Shown here one piece after another: positions 34,248 through 42,934 of a stretch of DNA of 64,000 nt (position 1 is the first letter of the stretch; each line of letters starts with the position of its first letter). Origin of the DNA: UBA3478 sp038134285 (GTDB lineage Bacteria; Bacteroidota; Bacteroidia; Flavobacteriales; Flavobacteriaceae); the NCBI GenBank assembly GCA_038134285.1, contig JAYPUW010000002.1, positions 1-64,000 of the forward strand, read 5' to 3'. The notes under the pieces are model-generated. The model was given only the letters and a program-made list of their open reading frames with translations. It searched no databases and had not been told where the DNA came from. The position numbers were made by a program, and so were the translations under genes.

Positions 34248-34699
34248 TATTCTTTATTTTTTGTATCCATAATTAAAGTAACCGGACCATCGTTAACCAA
34301 AGACACTTTCATGTCGGCCCCAAATACCCCGCGTTCAACTGAGGTGCCTAGACACTCCTCTAGAAAAGAGGTGAAGAATAGGTATAAGAGTTCTGCGTGT
34401 TCTGGCCGTGCCGCATTAATAAAAGAAGGACGATTTCCTTTTTTAGTAGTACCATACAAGGTGAATTGAGAAACGACTAAAACCCGACCACCTACCTGGC
34501 TAATATCTAGATTCATTTTGTCTTCTTCATCTCTAAAAACGCGCATTTGAGCTAATTTGGAAGCCAACCATTTAGCATCTTCTTCTCTATCTTCATTCGT
34601 CACACCCAGGAGCACCATGAATCCGTTTTCGATGGCTCCTACAATCTTACCCTCTACCTCAACCGAGGCCTTAGATACCCGTTGAATTACTGCTCTCAT
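34247..34699 (-). CDS. dtd: D-aminoacyl-tRNA deacylase Dtd
   Basis: Dtd removes D-amino acids (and glycine from mischarged tRNA-Ala) from tRNA. This 150-residue protein has MRAVIQRVSKASVEVEGKIV at the N-terminus, the SQFTLYGTTKKGNRPSF motif (about 78-94) and the cross-subunit Gly-cisPro segment NDGPVTLIMD near residue 137. The length is exactly that of the family. It overlaps rsgA by 4 bases. Confidence 0.96.
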   Translation of the reverse strand: MRAVIQRVSKASVEVEGKIVGAIENGFMVLLGVTNEDREEDAKWLASKLAQMRVFRDEEDKMNLDISQVGGRVLVVSQFTLYGTTKKGNRPSFINAARPEHAELLYLFFTSFLEECLGTSVERGVFGADMKVSLVNDGPVTLIMDTKNKE

Positions 34700-35643
34700 T
34701 GTCCGTAATTATCCGTTCGATAAGGACCTTCAGGGTCTTTGAGTAATCCGATATAGCTGTCGTAGCGGCTTTGAGCGATATCACCGCTCTCGATTGCCTG
34801 CTTCACCGCACAATGGGGCTCATTGTCATGAAGGCAATTGTGAAATTTACATTCTGACTTTAGGGCGAAAAACTCTTTGAAATATTCGCCAATTTCATGA
34901 CGTTCTAAAGTCGCCACACCAAAGCCACGTATACCTGGAGTATCAATGATTCTTCCGCCAAAACCAATATCATACATCTGAGCGAAAGTTGTAGTGTGCT
35001 GTCCTTGTTGATGCTGTTCAGAAGTGCTAGAGGTCTTTAATTCTAGGTTGGGCTCTACGGTATTGATGAGACTCGACTTTCCTACACCTGAATTTCCGGC
35101 AAAAATGCTCGTCTTGTCTTTCATGAGTGCCTTGAGTTCTTCACACCCCAATCGGCTTTTTGCACTTGTTTTTAGCGTTTGATACCCTATTGAATTGTAG
35201 ACCTCTAAAAGCTCTAATACCTTAATTACTTCGTCTTCATGATAGGTGTCCCACTTATTGAATAATAAGACCACCTCAATGTGATAGGCCGCCGCGCTCA
35301 CTAAAAAACGGTCGATAAACGCCGCATAGGTGAGCGGATTTTTTAAAGTGATCACTAAAAATATCTGGTCGATGTTGGCCGCAATGACATGCAATTGCTT
35401 TGACAGATTTACCGATCGACGGACGAGGTAATTCTGGCGCGGTTCAATAGCCGTAATTACTCCAACCTCTTCGTTTCCGATAACCTCGGTAGAAAAAACA
35501 ACCCGGTCACCTACAGCGACAGGGTTAGTAGATTTTATGCCTTGAATGCGAAACTTGCCCTTGATGCGGCAGGAGTATTCACGTCCTTCGTAAGACTTGA
35601 CCTGATACCAGCTACCGGTTGATTTATATACAAGTCCGTGCAT
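34696..35643 (-). CDS. rsgA: Ribosome small subunit-dependent GTPase RsgA
   Basis: RsgA is a circularly permuted GTPase that checks maturation of the 30S subunit. This 315-residue protein has an N-terminal OB fold (about 1-70), the permuted G domain with LLFNKWD (G4) before FAGNSGVGKSSLINTV (G1, about 180-195) and DTPGIRGFG (G3), and a C-terminal zinc-binding segment (CKFHNCLHDNEPHC, about 277-290). It starts 5 bases after the DAHP synthase gene ends. Confidence 0.96.
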   Translation of the reverse strand: MHGLVYKSTGSWYQVKSYEGREYSCRIKGKFRIQGIKSTNPVAVGDRVVFSTEVIGNEEVGVITAIEPRQNYLVRRSVNLSKQLHVIAANIDQIFLVITLKNPLTYAAFIDRFLVSAAAYHIEVVLLFNKWDTYHEDEVIKVLELLEVYNSIGYQTLKTSAKSRLGCEELKALMKDKTSIFAGNSGVGKSSLINTVEPNLELKTSSTSEQHQQGQHTTTFAQMYDIGFGGRIIDTPGIRGFGVATLERHEIGEYFKEFFALKSECKFHNCLHDNEPHCAVKQAIESGDIAQSRYDSYIGLLKDPEGPYRTDNYGQ

Positions 35644-35648
35644 TCAGA

Positions 35649-36731
35649 CTATTGCTTCATGATCTTCTCTTGATGACGAATCGATTCTTGGTGAATGCTC
35701 TTGAAGAGTTTCAACACGAACTCTTCGCTCAATCCACGCTGCTCTCCTTCGAGAATCATACGTCCAAGAATTTCATTCCAACGATTGGACTGCAACACCG
35801 CCACATTGCGGTCTTTTTTCAATTGACCGATCGACTTGGCCACCTTCATTCTATCGCCCATGGTGTCAAGCAAGGAAGAATCTAGTAAATCGATATGAGA
35901 ACGCAATTGGTTCAATGCGGCGTGAAATTCTGCCTCATCGTCTCCTGGCTTGCGCACTTTCAATGTCTTAAAAATCTCTACAAGACGCTCAGGAGTAACC
36001 TGCTGAGCAGCATCACTCCACGCGTTGTCTGGATCACAATGGGTTTCGATCATTAATCCATCAAAATTTAAATCCAGCGCTGTTTGTGACACGTCAAAAA
36101 TGAGGTCGCGACGTCCAGAAATATGACTTGGATCATTGATGATCGGTAGGTCAGGGAGCTTAGACTGCAAATCAATGGCGATCTGCCATTCAGGGAGATT
36201 GCGGTACATGGTCTTCTTGTAAGAGGAGAATCCACGATGAATCACCCCTAATTTTTCAATGTTTGCGTTATGAAGGCGCTCTACAGCTCCGATCCACAAC
36301 GACAAATCAGGATTCACCGGATTCTTAACCAAAACGATCTTATCTGTTCCTTCTAAGGCATCTGCAATTTCTTGAACGATAAAAGGACTCACGGTCGAGC
36401 GTGCTCCGATCCATAGCAAATCGATATCGTGCTCAAGCGCTAAATCAACGTGTGCACGATTGGCCACCTCAGTCGCCGTTTTCATGCCCGTTTCTTCTTT
36501 GACACGCTGCAGCCATTTCAATCCTATAGCTCCTACCCCTTCAAAGTTTCCTGGGCGGGTTCTCGGCTTCCAAATTCCGGCTCGATAATAGTTGACATCT
36601 GTATCCTTAAGATGGTGTGCGATCTGTATGACCTGAGATTCAGTCTCAGCACTACAAGGGCCAGCAATAACAAGAGGGTGCGTCAATTGCATCTCATCTA
36701 ACCAGTTCCGTAACTTCTTCGAATTTTCCAT
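35649..36731 (-). CDS. Bifunctional DAHP synthase / chorismate mutase
   Basis: The first domain (about 1-260) is a DAHP synthase that starts the shikimate pathway: VIAGPCSAETESQVIQIA, GIWKPRTRPGNFEG, IGARSTVSPF, VLVKNPVNPDLSLW and the metal-binding THCDPDNAWSDA. The second domain (about 270-345) is an AroQ-type chorismate mutase helix bundle (LNQLRSHIDLLDSSLLDTMGD). Joining the two places the first committed step and the branch step on one chain, which allows chorismate- or prephenate-linked feedback. It lies between tyrA and rsgA in the pheA-led run. Confidence 0.95.
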   Translation of the reverse strand: MENSKKLRNWLDEMQLTHPLVIAGPCSAETESQVIQIAHHLKDTDVNYYRAGIWKPRTRPGNFEGVGAIGLKWLQRVKEETGMKTATEVANRAHVDLALEHDIDLLWIGARSTVSPFIVQEIADALEGTDKIVLVKNPVNPDLSLWIGAVERLHNANIEKLGVIHRGFSSYKKTMYRNLPEWQIAIDLQSKLPDLPIINDPSHISGRRDLIFDVSQTALDLNFDGLMIETHCDPDNAWSDAAQQVTPERLVEIFKTLKVRKPGDDEAEFHAALNQLRSHIDLLDSSLLDTMGDRMKVAKSIGQLKKDRNVAVLQSNRWNEILGRMILEGEQRGLSEEFVLKLFKSIHQESIRHQEKIMKQ

Positions 36732-36740
36732 GATTGTGAT

Positions 36741-37598
36741 TTAAGGCTTTAAAGGTAAAGGGTTTAATATTTTTTCTATGCTATTTATGAGTTTCATTTC
36801 ATGCAAGAGTGACTCGAGATTCTCTTCGGCGATGAGTGTTCGAAAAGCATTGAGATTTTCGATATAGGCGTCAAGGGTTTCTAAAAGCGGCTCTTTGTTC
36901 TGGACAAAAATGGGAGCCCACATCTGAGGTGAACTTTTAGCTAGGCGGACCGTTGAGGCGAACCCACTTCCTGCCAAGTCAAAAATGTTTCGATCATCTT
37001 TTTCTTTGCCCATAACAGTTTTACCCAACATGAATGCACTGATGTGAGATAGATGTGAAACGTAGGCCACGTGAATGTCGTGCTCTTTCGCTCCCATGTA
37101 ACGCACGCGCATTTGAAGTGCTGCAAAGGCATTCATCGCGCGCTCTTGAAGGTCAATTGCCGTCTTTTCGACTTCGCAAACGATAGCCAATTTACCCTCG
37201 TATAAGTTATCAATGGCAGCTGAAGGTCCTGAATATTCTGTACCCGCAATGGGGTGAGCTGCTAAAAAATTTCTTCTTTTCGGATGAGAGGCGACGGATT
37301 CACAGAGTTGAAGTTTCGTTGAACCCGCATCAACAACTACCGTTTGTTCTCCGACGGCATCTAACACCTTCGGCAATTCGAAAACCATTTGATCTACCGG
37401 AATACTCAAGAACACCATGTCAACCGCGGTGAGGTCGGCATAGGTAGCTTTGTCGTCTACAATTCCAAGGGAAATAGCCTGACTCAAATGCTCTTCACTG
37501 CAATCAATACCTAAGACAGAAGAGACCAACCCTGATTTTTTCAGGGCCATGGCCCAAGATCCGCCGATCAATCCTACTCCAATGACAGCTAGCTTCAT
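36741..37598 (-). CDS. tyrA: Prephenate dehydrogenase
   Basis: TyrA oxidises prephenate to 4-hydroxyphenylpyruvate on the tyrosine branch. This 285-residue protein has a Rossmann fold with GVGLIGGSWAMAL (residues 7-19), VDAGSTKLQLCE (about 91-102), LAAHPIAGTEYSGPSAA (about 112-128) and the helical domain containing HVAYVSHLSHISAF. There is no fused chorismate mutase or ACT domain. It overlaps the aminotransferase gene by 4 bases. Confidence 0.93.
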   Translation of the reverse strand: MKLAVIGVGLIGGSWAMALKKSGLVSSVLGIDCSEEHLSQAISLGIVDDKATYADLTAVDMVFLSIPVDQMVFELPKVLDAVGEQTVVVDAGSTKLQLCESVASHPKRRNFLAAHPIAGTEYSGPSAAIDNLYEGKLAIVCEVEKTAIDLQERAMNAFAALQMRVRYMGAKEHDIHVAYVSHLSHISAFMLGKTVMGKEKDDRNIFDLAGSGFASTVRLAKSSPQMWAPIFVQNKEPLLETLDAYIENLNAFRTLIAEENLESLLHEMKLINSIEKILNPLPLKP

Positions 37599-38743
37599 AA
37601 CGCTCCAGTTTTTACGCGCATGAAAGCTTTCTCAATTTGATCTGCACTAAGACAGAGAGAAAATCGCACAAATCGCTTTCCTTCGGATCCGAAAATGAAT
37701 CCAGGAGCACAAAAAATGGCATGCTCTTCTAAAAGTTTCTCGGTAAACGCTTCACTTTTTATTCCCTTAGGCAAGCGACACCAGACAAACATACCGGTTT
37801 GATTGGGCATTACTTCAAGGTTTAAATCCTTGGCTAAGAGCTCAACCAGTTTTCGGCGTTGTATATATATATCATTGAGTTGGCTGAACCAAGACGCCGA
37901 TTCAGCTAAGGCCTTCGCAGCAGCACTCTGAATACCAAAGAACATTCCTGAATCCATATTCGATTTCACCTTGAGTACAGACTGTAAGAGGTCCTTAGAA
38001 CCCAGTAGAGCCCCCACGCGCCATCCGGCCATATTGAAGACTTTACTGAGCGAATTTAGTTCAAGAACCTTAAGGTACTTCCCTGTTTCTGCTAAAATGG
38101 AAGTCGGATGTGTATTTCCGATGAAGCTGTAAGGATTATCGTTTATCACTAAAAGATCGTGTTCTTTGGCCAGGCTGATAATGCGTTTGAAACCATCCTC
38201 TTTTAAGGTAATTCCTGTAGGCATATGCGGATAGTTCACCCACATCATGACCGCGCGGTCCATTAATTTTTCGTCAATAGCACTGAGATCCGGCAATCCT
38301 TCTTCGTCGAGGGGGTAACCCACTGCGCGAGCACCAAGCAATTGAGCCACTGAAGCGTAGGTCGGATAACCAGGATTCGGTATCAAAACAACATCTTTTG
38401 GATTCAGAAAAGCCATACTGATGTGAAAAATACCTTCTTTAGAGCCCATTAAAGGCAATACCTCGTTCACAGGATTCAAGCGAACACCGTAATGTGTGGC
38501 ATAGAACGAAGCGAATGCTTCTCGCAACTCATCCCTACCCACATAGCTCTGGTATTGATGAACGCCCTTTTCAGAAAGCGCTTCAATGAGTCCTCTAATA
38601 GCCGATGAAGGGGCGTCAAGATCTGGGCTACCTATACCCATGTTGATTATAGGTATTCCTGCAGCCACTTTTTCCTTTATCTCTTTAAGCTTCTTCGAAA
38701 AGTAATATTCGCTGACGCGATTTAATCGTTTCGCCTCTCTCAT
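37595..38743 (-). CDS. PLP-dependent aminotransferase, probably aromatic
   Basis: This 382-residue fold-type I aminotransferase has INMGIGSPDLDAPS at the N-terminus, NDNPYSFIG, the PLP lysine in LNSLSKVFNMAGWRVG (near residue 233) and the substrate Arg region RFVRFSLCL near the C-terminus. The family includes aspartate, aromatic and LL-DAP aminotransferases. The position between pheA and tyrA, with 4-base overlaps on both sides, makes the final transamination to Phe and Tyr the likely role. Sequence alone does not settle the substrate. Confidence 0.85.
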   Translation of the reverse strand: MREAKRLNRVSEYYFSKKLKEIKEKVAAGIPIINMGIGSPDLDAPSSAIRGLIEALSEKGVHQYQSYVGRDELREAFASFYATHYGVRLNPVNEVLPLMGSKEGIFHISMAFLNPKDVVLIPNPGYPTYASVAQLLGARAVGYPLDEEGLPDLSAIDEKLMDRAVMMWVNYPHMPTGITLKEDGFKRIISLAKEHDLLVINDNPYSFIGNTHPTSILAETGKYLKVLELNSLSKVFNMAGWRVGALLGSKDLLQSVLKVKSNMDSGMFFGIQSAAAKALAESASWFSQLNDIYIQRRKLVELLAKDLNLEVMPNQTGMFVWCRLPKGIKSEAFTEKLLEEHAIFCAPGFIFGSEGKRFVRFSLCLSADQIEKAFMRVKTGAL

Positions 38744-39576
38744 AGTGCAATTATCTTTAGCTGATTTGTGTAAAGCCCTAATACCGTAAAACTTTCGGCC
38801 ATGATATTCAAAGCTGCTGCAGCCTTCTCAAAGGCACTTAATTCATCGAAGGTTACATCGACAAAGAAGGCGTACTTCCATGGCGTTTCAATGATAGGCA
38901 GAGACTGGATCTTGGTTAGATTCAAGTTGCAATCGCTCATTACATTCAAAATGGTGGCTAAACTTCCTCGCTTATGTCCGGTTATAAAACGTAATGAAGC
39001 TTTATTTGGACCCTCACTGATAGCTTCTTGGAAGTCTGAAGAACAGCGAAGGCGCACAAAACGGGTCGTATTTGAGGTCAAGGTTTGTATGTCGTTAGCC
39101 AAAATATCAAGCCCAAACAATGAGGCAGCCTCGGCGGGTGCAATCGCGGCAACACCTTCTAGATGTTCATCAGCTATGCGACGGGCCACAGATGCGGTAT
39201 CGTCGGCTTCTACCAATGTAATTGATTTGTTTTCAAAATAGGTAGCGCATTGCAGCAATGCCATAGGATGAGACTCCACTCTTTTAATATTCTCTAGGCC
39301 TTGCCCTTTAAGTGCCATCAAGTTATGGGAGATACTTAGGTAGAATTCAGAGAGAATCTGAAAACCATTTGAGTAGATCAGATTGTAGTTGGGAAGAATG
39401 GCTCCGGCAATCGAATTTTCAATGGCCATTACCGCCTCATCGAAAGTTCCCTTTACTAACCCTTCAGCTAATGCCGAAAAAGAAGTGCACTCGACGCATG
39501 CTACGGCTTCACCATAAAACTCCCGAGCCACCTTGTGGTGGTTCGATCCGATTGTACCTTGTATTCCTACTTTCAT
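38740..39576 (-). CDS. pheA: Prephenate dehydratase with ACT domain
   Basis: PheA converts prephenate to phenylpyruvate. The start is ATG 39576 (MKVGIQGTIGSNHHKVA); an in-frame TTG 15 bases upstream lies next to the terminator T-run and is rejected. The 278-residue product has the catalytic domain (about 1-180) with AIENSIAGAILPNYNL and the catalytic TRF in TSNTTRFVRL. The C-terminal ACT domain follows (about 195-270, RFITGHKRGSLATILNVMSD). The Phe-binding ESRP motif of the ACT domain reads QSLP here. It is the first gene after the attenuator at 39590-39715. Confidence 0.95.
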   Translation of the reverse strand: MKVGIQGTIGSNHHKVAREFYGEAVACVECTSFSALAEGLVKGTFDEAVMAIENSIAGAILPNYNLIYSNGFQILSEFYLSISHNLMALKGQGLENIKRVESHPMALLQCATYFENKSITLVEADDTASVARRIADEHLEGVAAIAPAEAASLFGLDILANDIQTLTSNTTRFVRLRCSSDFQEAISEGPNKASLRFITGHKRGSLATILNVMSDCNLNLTKIQSLPIIETPWKYAFFVDVTFDELSAFEKAAAALNIMAESFTVLGLYTNQLKIIAL

Positions 39577-39589
39577 CCTATTTAGGTTC

Positions 39590-39653
39590 AAAAAAAAAAG
39601 CCCCGATAAATCGGGACTTTACTATTCTTTGATACCACAAAACCAAAAGCCCC
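39590..39653 (-). promoter_or_regulatory. Phe/Tyr attenuator: antiterminator and terminator stems
   Basis: On the minus strand segment 2, GGGGCTTT (39646-39653), begins two bases after the leader-peptide stop. Segment 3 contains AAAGTCCC (39613-39620). Segment 4 is again GGGGCTTT (39597-39604). Segment 3 can pair with 2 (antiterminator) or, extended to AAGTCCCGA/TCGGGGCTT with a TTTA loop, with 4. The second option gives a 9-bp terminator stem followed by a run of ten T (39590-39599), 13 bases before pheA. A ribosome stalled on the Phe/Tyr codons leaves segment 2 free. One at the stop codon covers it and lets the terminator form. Confidence 0.85.
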
Positions 39654-39655
39654 TC

Positions 39656-39715
39656 TTATCGCTTCACGCGGTAAAAAGTAAAATAGGCAAATGAATTTTG
39701 GGTAGTGTTTTTCAT
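39656..39715 (-). CDS. Leader peptide of the pheA operon
   Basis: ATG at 39713-39715 to TAA at 39656-39658 encodes 19 residues, MKNTTQNSFAYFTFYRVKR. Five of seven consecutive residues (F9, Y11, F12, F14, Y15) are Phe or Tyr, the products of the operon behind it. That is the design of PheL-type leader peptides. The stop codon is placed so that a terminating ribosome masks segment 2 of the attenuator. A TTG about 21 bases upstream of a TATTTAG (near 39725-39750) may be the promoter. The rest of the 39716-39857 interval shows no other gene. Confidence 0.8.
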   Translation of the reverse strand: MKNTTQNSFAYFTFYRVKR

Positions 39716-39857
39716 ATCTCGCGCTAAATACAGAAAAGCTTTTATAAAAAACAAGGACATCGCCATAAATTATTTCAAAAATTCCTCTTTTTTTAAACCG
39801 CTCAAGCGCAAACAAACCTTTTAGAATAGCTATATTGGTGAGCAAAAAAATAAAAGC

Positions 39858-40475
39858 ATGCATATTGCAGTTGCAGGAAATATAGGTGCGGGTAAGACCA
39901 CTCTGACTGACTTACTTGCCAAACACTACAAGTGGGAGGCTCACTTTGAAGAGGTAATCTCTAACCCTTACCTAAATGACTTTTACAATCACATGGAACG
40001 CTGGAGCTTCAATCTTCAGGTCTATTTCTTAAATACACGATTCAGACAAGTACTGAACATTCGTGAAGGTTCTAAAACAGTTATTCAAGACCGTACCATC
40101 TACGAAGACGCTCGCATTTTTGCTCCCAACCTGCACAGTATGGGACTAATGACTAATCGCGATTTTGAGAATTACCTCAGCCTTTTCGAGCTTATGGAGT
40201 CGCTAGTAGATGCTCCAGACATTCTTATATATTTAAGGAGTTCGATAGAGAACCTTGTAAGGCAAATCTACCAAAGAGGACGGGATTATGAGAGTGGCAT
40301 TTCGATAGACTATCTCAGCCGCCTTAACGATCGGTACGAAGAGTTCATAAAAGGCTACAACAAGGGAACCCTTCTGATTTTTGACGTAGACAACCTCAAC
40401 TTCGTAGACAATACAGAAGATTTTGGGCTGATAGTCAATCGCATCGATGCCGAAATCAACGGCCTTTTTAAATAG
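39858..40475 (+). CDS. Deoxynucleoside kinase family protein
   Basis: This 205-residue P-loop kinase of the dNK/dGK/dAK family has GNIGAGKTTLTDLLAKHY (Walker A, residues 7-24), EVISNPYLNDFYNHMERWSFNLQ (the substrate-side Glu and Trp/Phe region), DRTIYEDARIF (DR motif near 83) and the lid region RQIYQRGRDYE. It phosphorylates deoxynucleosides for salvage, but which base is preferred cannot be read by eye. It is transcribed divergently from the pheA leader and ends in a bidirectional terminator. Confidence 0.9.
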   Translation: MHIAVAGNIGAGKTTLTDLLAKHYKWEAHFEEVISNPYLNDFYNHMERWSFNLQVYFLNTRFRQVLNIREGSKTVIQDRTIYEDARIFAPNLHSMGLMTNRDFENYLSLFELMESLVDAPDILIYLRSSIENLVRQIYQRGRDYESGISIDYLSRLNDRYEEFIKGYNKGTLLIFDVDNLNFVDNTEDFGLIVNRIDAEINGLFK

Positions 40476-40496
40476 GAATACCTGATACTACAAAAC

Positions 40497-40526
40497 AAAA
40501 AACCCTGGCCGTGGCCAGGGTTTTTT
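40497..40526. terminator. Bidirectional Rho-independent terminator
   Basis: The perfect stem AAAAAACCCTGGCC/GGCCAGGGTTTTTT has a 2-base loop (GT at 40511-40512). It carries a T-run on either strand, so it can end both the deoxynucleoside kinase transcript (+) and the pyrophosphatase transcript (-) between which it lies. Confidence 0.93.
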
Positions 40527-40549
40527 AATAAATAAATCTTCATACCAGC

Positions 40550-42934
40550 TTAATGACTGTCTGTAGATGAAAATTCAACTTCGATTTCTGGGTGATTTTG
40601 CTTTACTTGCTCAAGAACCTCCTCTTTAGAAGTTCCCTTATAGCGCTTTTCAATCACCTCTTTACTTCCATTTTCATCTGTTATGATGCGAACAACTACC
40701 GCTGCCGTTGCTCCCTCTTCAGTTGAAGAAGCCTCTTCGACTTTCACCGTAATTTCTTTACGCACCTCTTGAGCTGTAGCGGCAGCAGCAACGGCATCAG
40801 CGCTCACTAAACTTGGAGCGATAACAAGTGCTACCACAGACATAAGCTTCAATAAGATATTCAATGATGGTCCAGAAGTATCCTTGAACGGATCACCGAC
40901 TGTATCTCCTACAACCGCAGCCTTGTGAGCGTCAGATCCTTTGCGACCTTCTTTTTCAATGGTCTTCTTAGCGTTATCCCAAGCACCTCCAGCATTCGAC
41001 TGAAAAATAGCCATAAGAACACCAGAAGCAGTAACACCTGCTAACAGACCTCCAAGCATTTCTGCTCCACCAACAAAACCGATAGCAACAGGAACGATGA
41101 TGGCTAAAAGACCTGGGAATACCATTTCTTTAATTGAAGCCTGTGTTGATATAGCGACACACTTATCGTATTCAGCAACACCGTCAGCTGCTTCAAAAAT
41201 CTTGCGATCAGCAGCAGAGAATTTTGACGGATCAGAATCGTTCTTACGCATGACCTCTAAAGCTGCCTTGAGTGCTGGAATATCTTTAAACTGACGTCGC
41301 ACCTCTTCGATCATCGCCATGGCTGCACGTCCTACAGCGTTAATTGAAAGCGCTGAGAAAACAAACGGAAGCATAGATCCAATGAGTAATCCAGCCATAA
41401 TCGTAGGCTGTGACACATCGATCGAACTCACTTTTGCCGTCTTCATAAAGGCCGCAAATAAAGCAAGTGCAGTAAGGGCTGCAGAAGCGATAGCAAATCC
41501 TTTACCAATGGCTGCAGTAGTGTTTCCTACCGCATCAAGCGTATCTGTGCGCTCGCGCACTTCTGATGGGAGTTCTGCCATCTCAGCAATCCCTCCTGCG
41601 TTATCAGAAATAGGTCCGTAAGCATCCACCGCCAATTGAATACCTGTATTGGCAAGCATACCTACCGCTGCAATTGCAATACCGTATAATCCAGCGAAGT
41701 GGTAAGATACTAAAATCGCAGCTGCGATAAGAATGATCGGAATAGCGGTAGACATCATTCCTACACCTAAACCGGCAATGATATTTGTAGCCGATCCGGT
41801 TTCAGATTGTCTCACAATGCTATTTACAGGTTTTGTTCCTGTACCCGTATAGTATTCGGTCACTTTACCGACTAGAAGTCCGGCAACGAGTCCTGCGATA
41901 GTCGCATAAAAAACACCCAATGAAGTAAAGGTTACTCCATCTTCTACCCATGACTCAGGCAACATTCCTTGAATCAAGAAGAAAGAAGTAACAAGCATAA
42001 GTCCAGCAGAACCAAATTCTCCAAAATTAAGAGCCGTCTGAGGATTTCCGCCTTCTTTCACACGAACAAAGAACGTCCCGATAATCGACATCACGATCCC
42101 CGAAGCAGCAAGCGCCATCGGAAGGTAGACCGCTCCTAAACCATTATAGGCATAAGCAAACTCAGGAAGTCCAGCGAAGGCAGCACCAAGCACCATGGTT
42201 CCGATAATTGACCCTACATAAGATTCAAATAAGTCAGCACCCATTCCAGCTACATCTCCTACGTTATCACCAACATTATCAGCAATAGTCGCTGGGTTTA
42301 AAGGGTGATCTTCAGGAATACCCGCTTCTACTTTACCAACAAGGTCAGCTCCAACATCGGCAGCTTTGGTATAAATTCCTCCACCTACGCGCGCGAAGAG
42401 CGCAATTGAAGAGGCTCCTAAAGAAAAACCTGAAAGCACATTAAGCACCTCGTCAATTCCCCATCCTTGTGCGTTGTAAAGGGCGAATAAAAGTCCAAGA
42501 CCTAAAACCCCTAATCCTACCACACCAAGACCCATAACAGATCCTCCTGCGAACGCTACCTCAAGTGCCTTAGGCAATGAAGTACGCGCCGCATTTGTGG
42601 TTCTTACGTTTGCTTTTGTAGCAACGCGCATCCCGATGAATCCAGCTAAAGCTGAACAAATCGCACCGACGATAAACGAAACGGCAACGAGTCCATTAGA
42701 ACCTTCTTCGTTTTGTCCCTTAAAGAACAATAACACGGCTACTGTCGCAACGAATACACTTAGAATTTTGTATTCAGCCTTTAAGAAAGACATGGCTCCG
42801 TCTGCGATATTTTTTGCGATACGCGCCATCTTCTCGTCTCCAACTTCTTGCTTAGATACCCAGGCATTTTTTACGAAAACGTAAATAAGACCCAAAATAC
42901 CAAAGGCCCATAAATAAGGAACGACTGCTTCCAT
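40550..42934 (-). CDS. hppA: Membrane-bound proton/sodium-pumping pyrophosphatase, K+-dependent type
   Basis: This is an integral membrane pyrophosphatase (794 residues, about 16 helices) that couples PPi hydrolysis to ion pumping. Catalytic loops are intact: DVGADLVGKVEAGIPEDHP, DNVGDNVGDVAGMGADLFES and the late VVGDTVGDPFKDTSGPSLN. GNTTAAIGKGFAI with Ala in the key place marks the K+-dependent class; whether it pumps H+ or Na+ is not clear by eye. After the last helix (about 720) there is an extra soluble tail of about 70 residues rich in Glu, Lys and Thr, longer than in most homologues. TACTTTTG (minus strand, 42976-42983) is a good -7 box. Confidence 0.95.
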   Translation of the reverse strand: MEAVVPYLWAFGILGLIYVFVKNAWVSKQEVGDEKMARIAKNIADGAMSFLKAEYKILSVFVATVAVLLFFKGQNEEGSNGLVAVSFIVGAICSALAGFIGMRVATKANVRTTNAARTSLPKALEVAFAGGSVMGLGVVGLGVLGLGLLFALYNAQGWGIDEVLNVLSGFSLGASSIALFARVGGGIYTKAADVGADLVGKVEAGIPEDHPLNPATIADNVGDNVGDVAGMGADLFESYVGSIIGTMVLGAAFAGLPEFAYAYNGLGAVYLPMALAASGIVMSIIGTFFVRVKEGGNPQTALNFGEFGSAGLMLVTSFFLIQGMLPESWVEDGVTFTSLGVFYATIAGLVAGLLVGKVTEYYTGTGTKPVNSIVRQSETGSATNIIAGLGVGMMSTAIPIILIAAAILVSYHFAGLYGIAIAAVGMLANTGIQLAVDAYGPISDNAGGIAEMAELPSEVRERTDTLDAVGNTTAAIGKGFAIASAALTALALFAAFMKTAKVSSIDVSQPTIMAGLLIGSMLPFVFSALSINAVGRAAMAMIEEVRRQFKDIPALKAALEVMRKNDSDPSKFSAADRKIFEAADGVAEYDKCVAISTQASIKEMVFPGLLAIIVPVAIGFVGGAEMLGGLLAGVTASGVLMAIFQSNAGGAWDNAKKTIEKEGRKGSDAHKAAVVGDTVGDPFKDTSGPSLNILLKLMSVVALVIAPSLVSADAVAAAATAQEVRKEITVKVEEASSTEEGATAAVVVRIITDENGSKEVIEKRYKGTSKEEVLEQVKQNHPEIEVEFSSTDSH

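Noticed and set aside
39588..39863. 91-codon minus-strand frame rich in Phe and Tyr upstream of pheA
   Set aside because: It runs through the terminator and into the pheA start, and its start region lies at the divergent kinase promoter. The Phe/Tyr richness comes from AT-rich sequence. The shorter 19-codon frame in another phase fits an attenuator much better.
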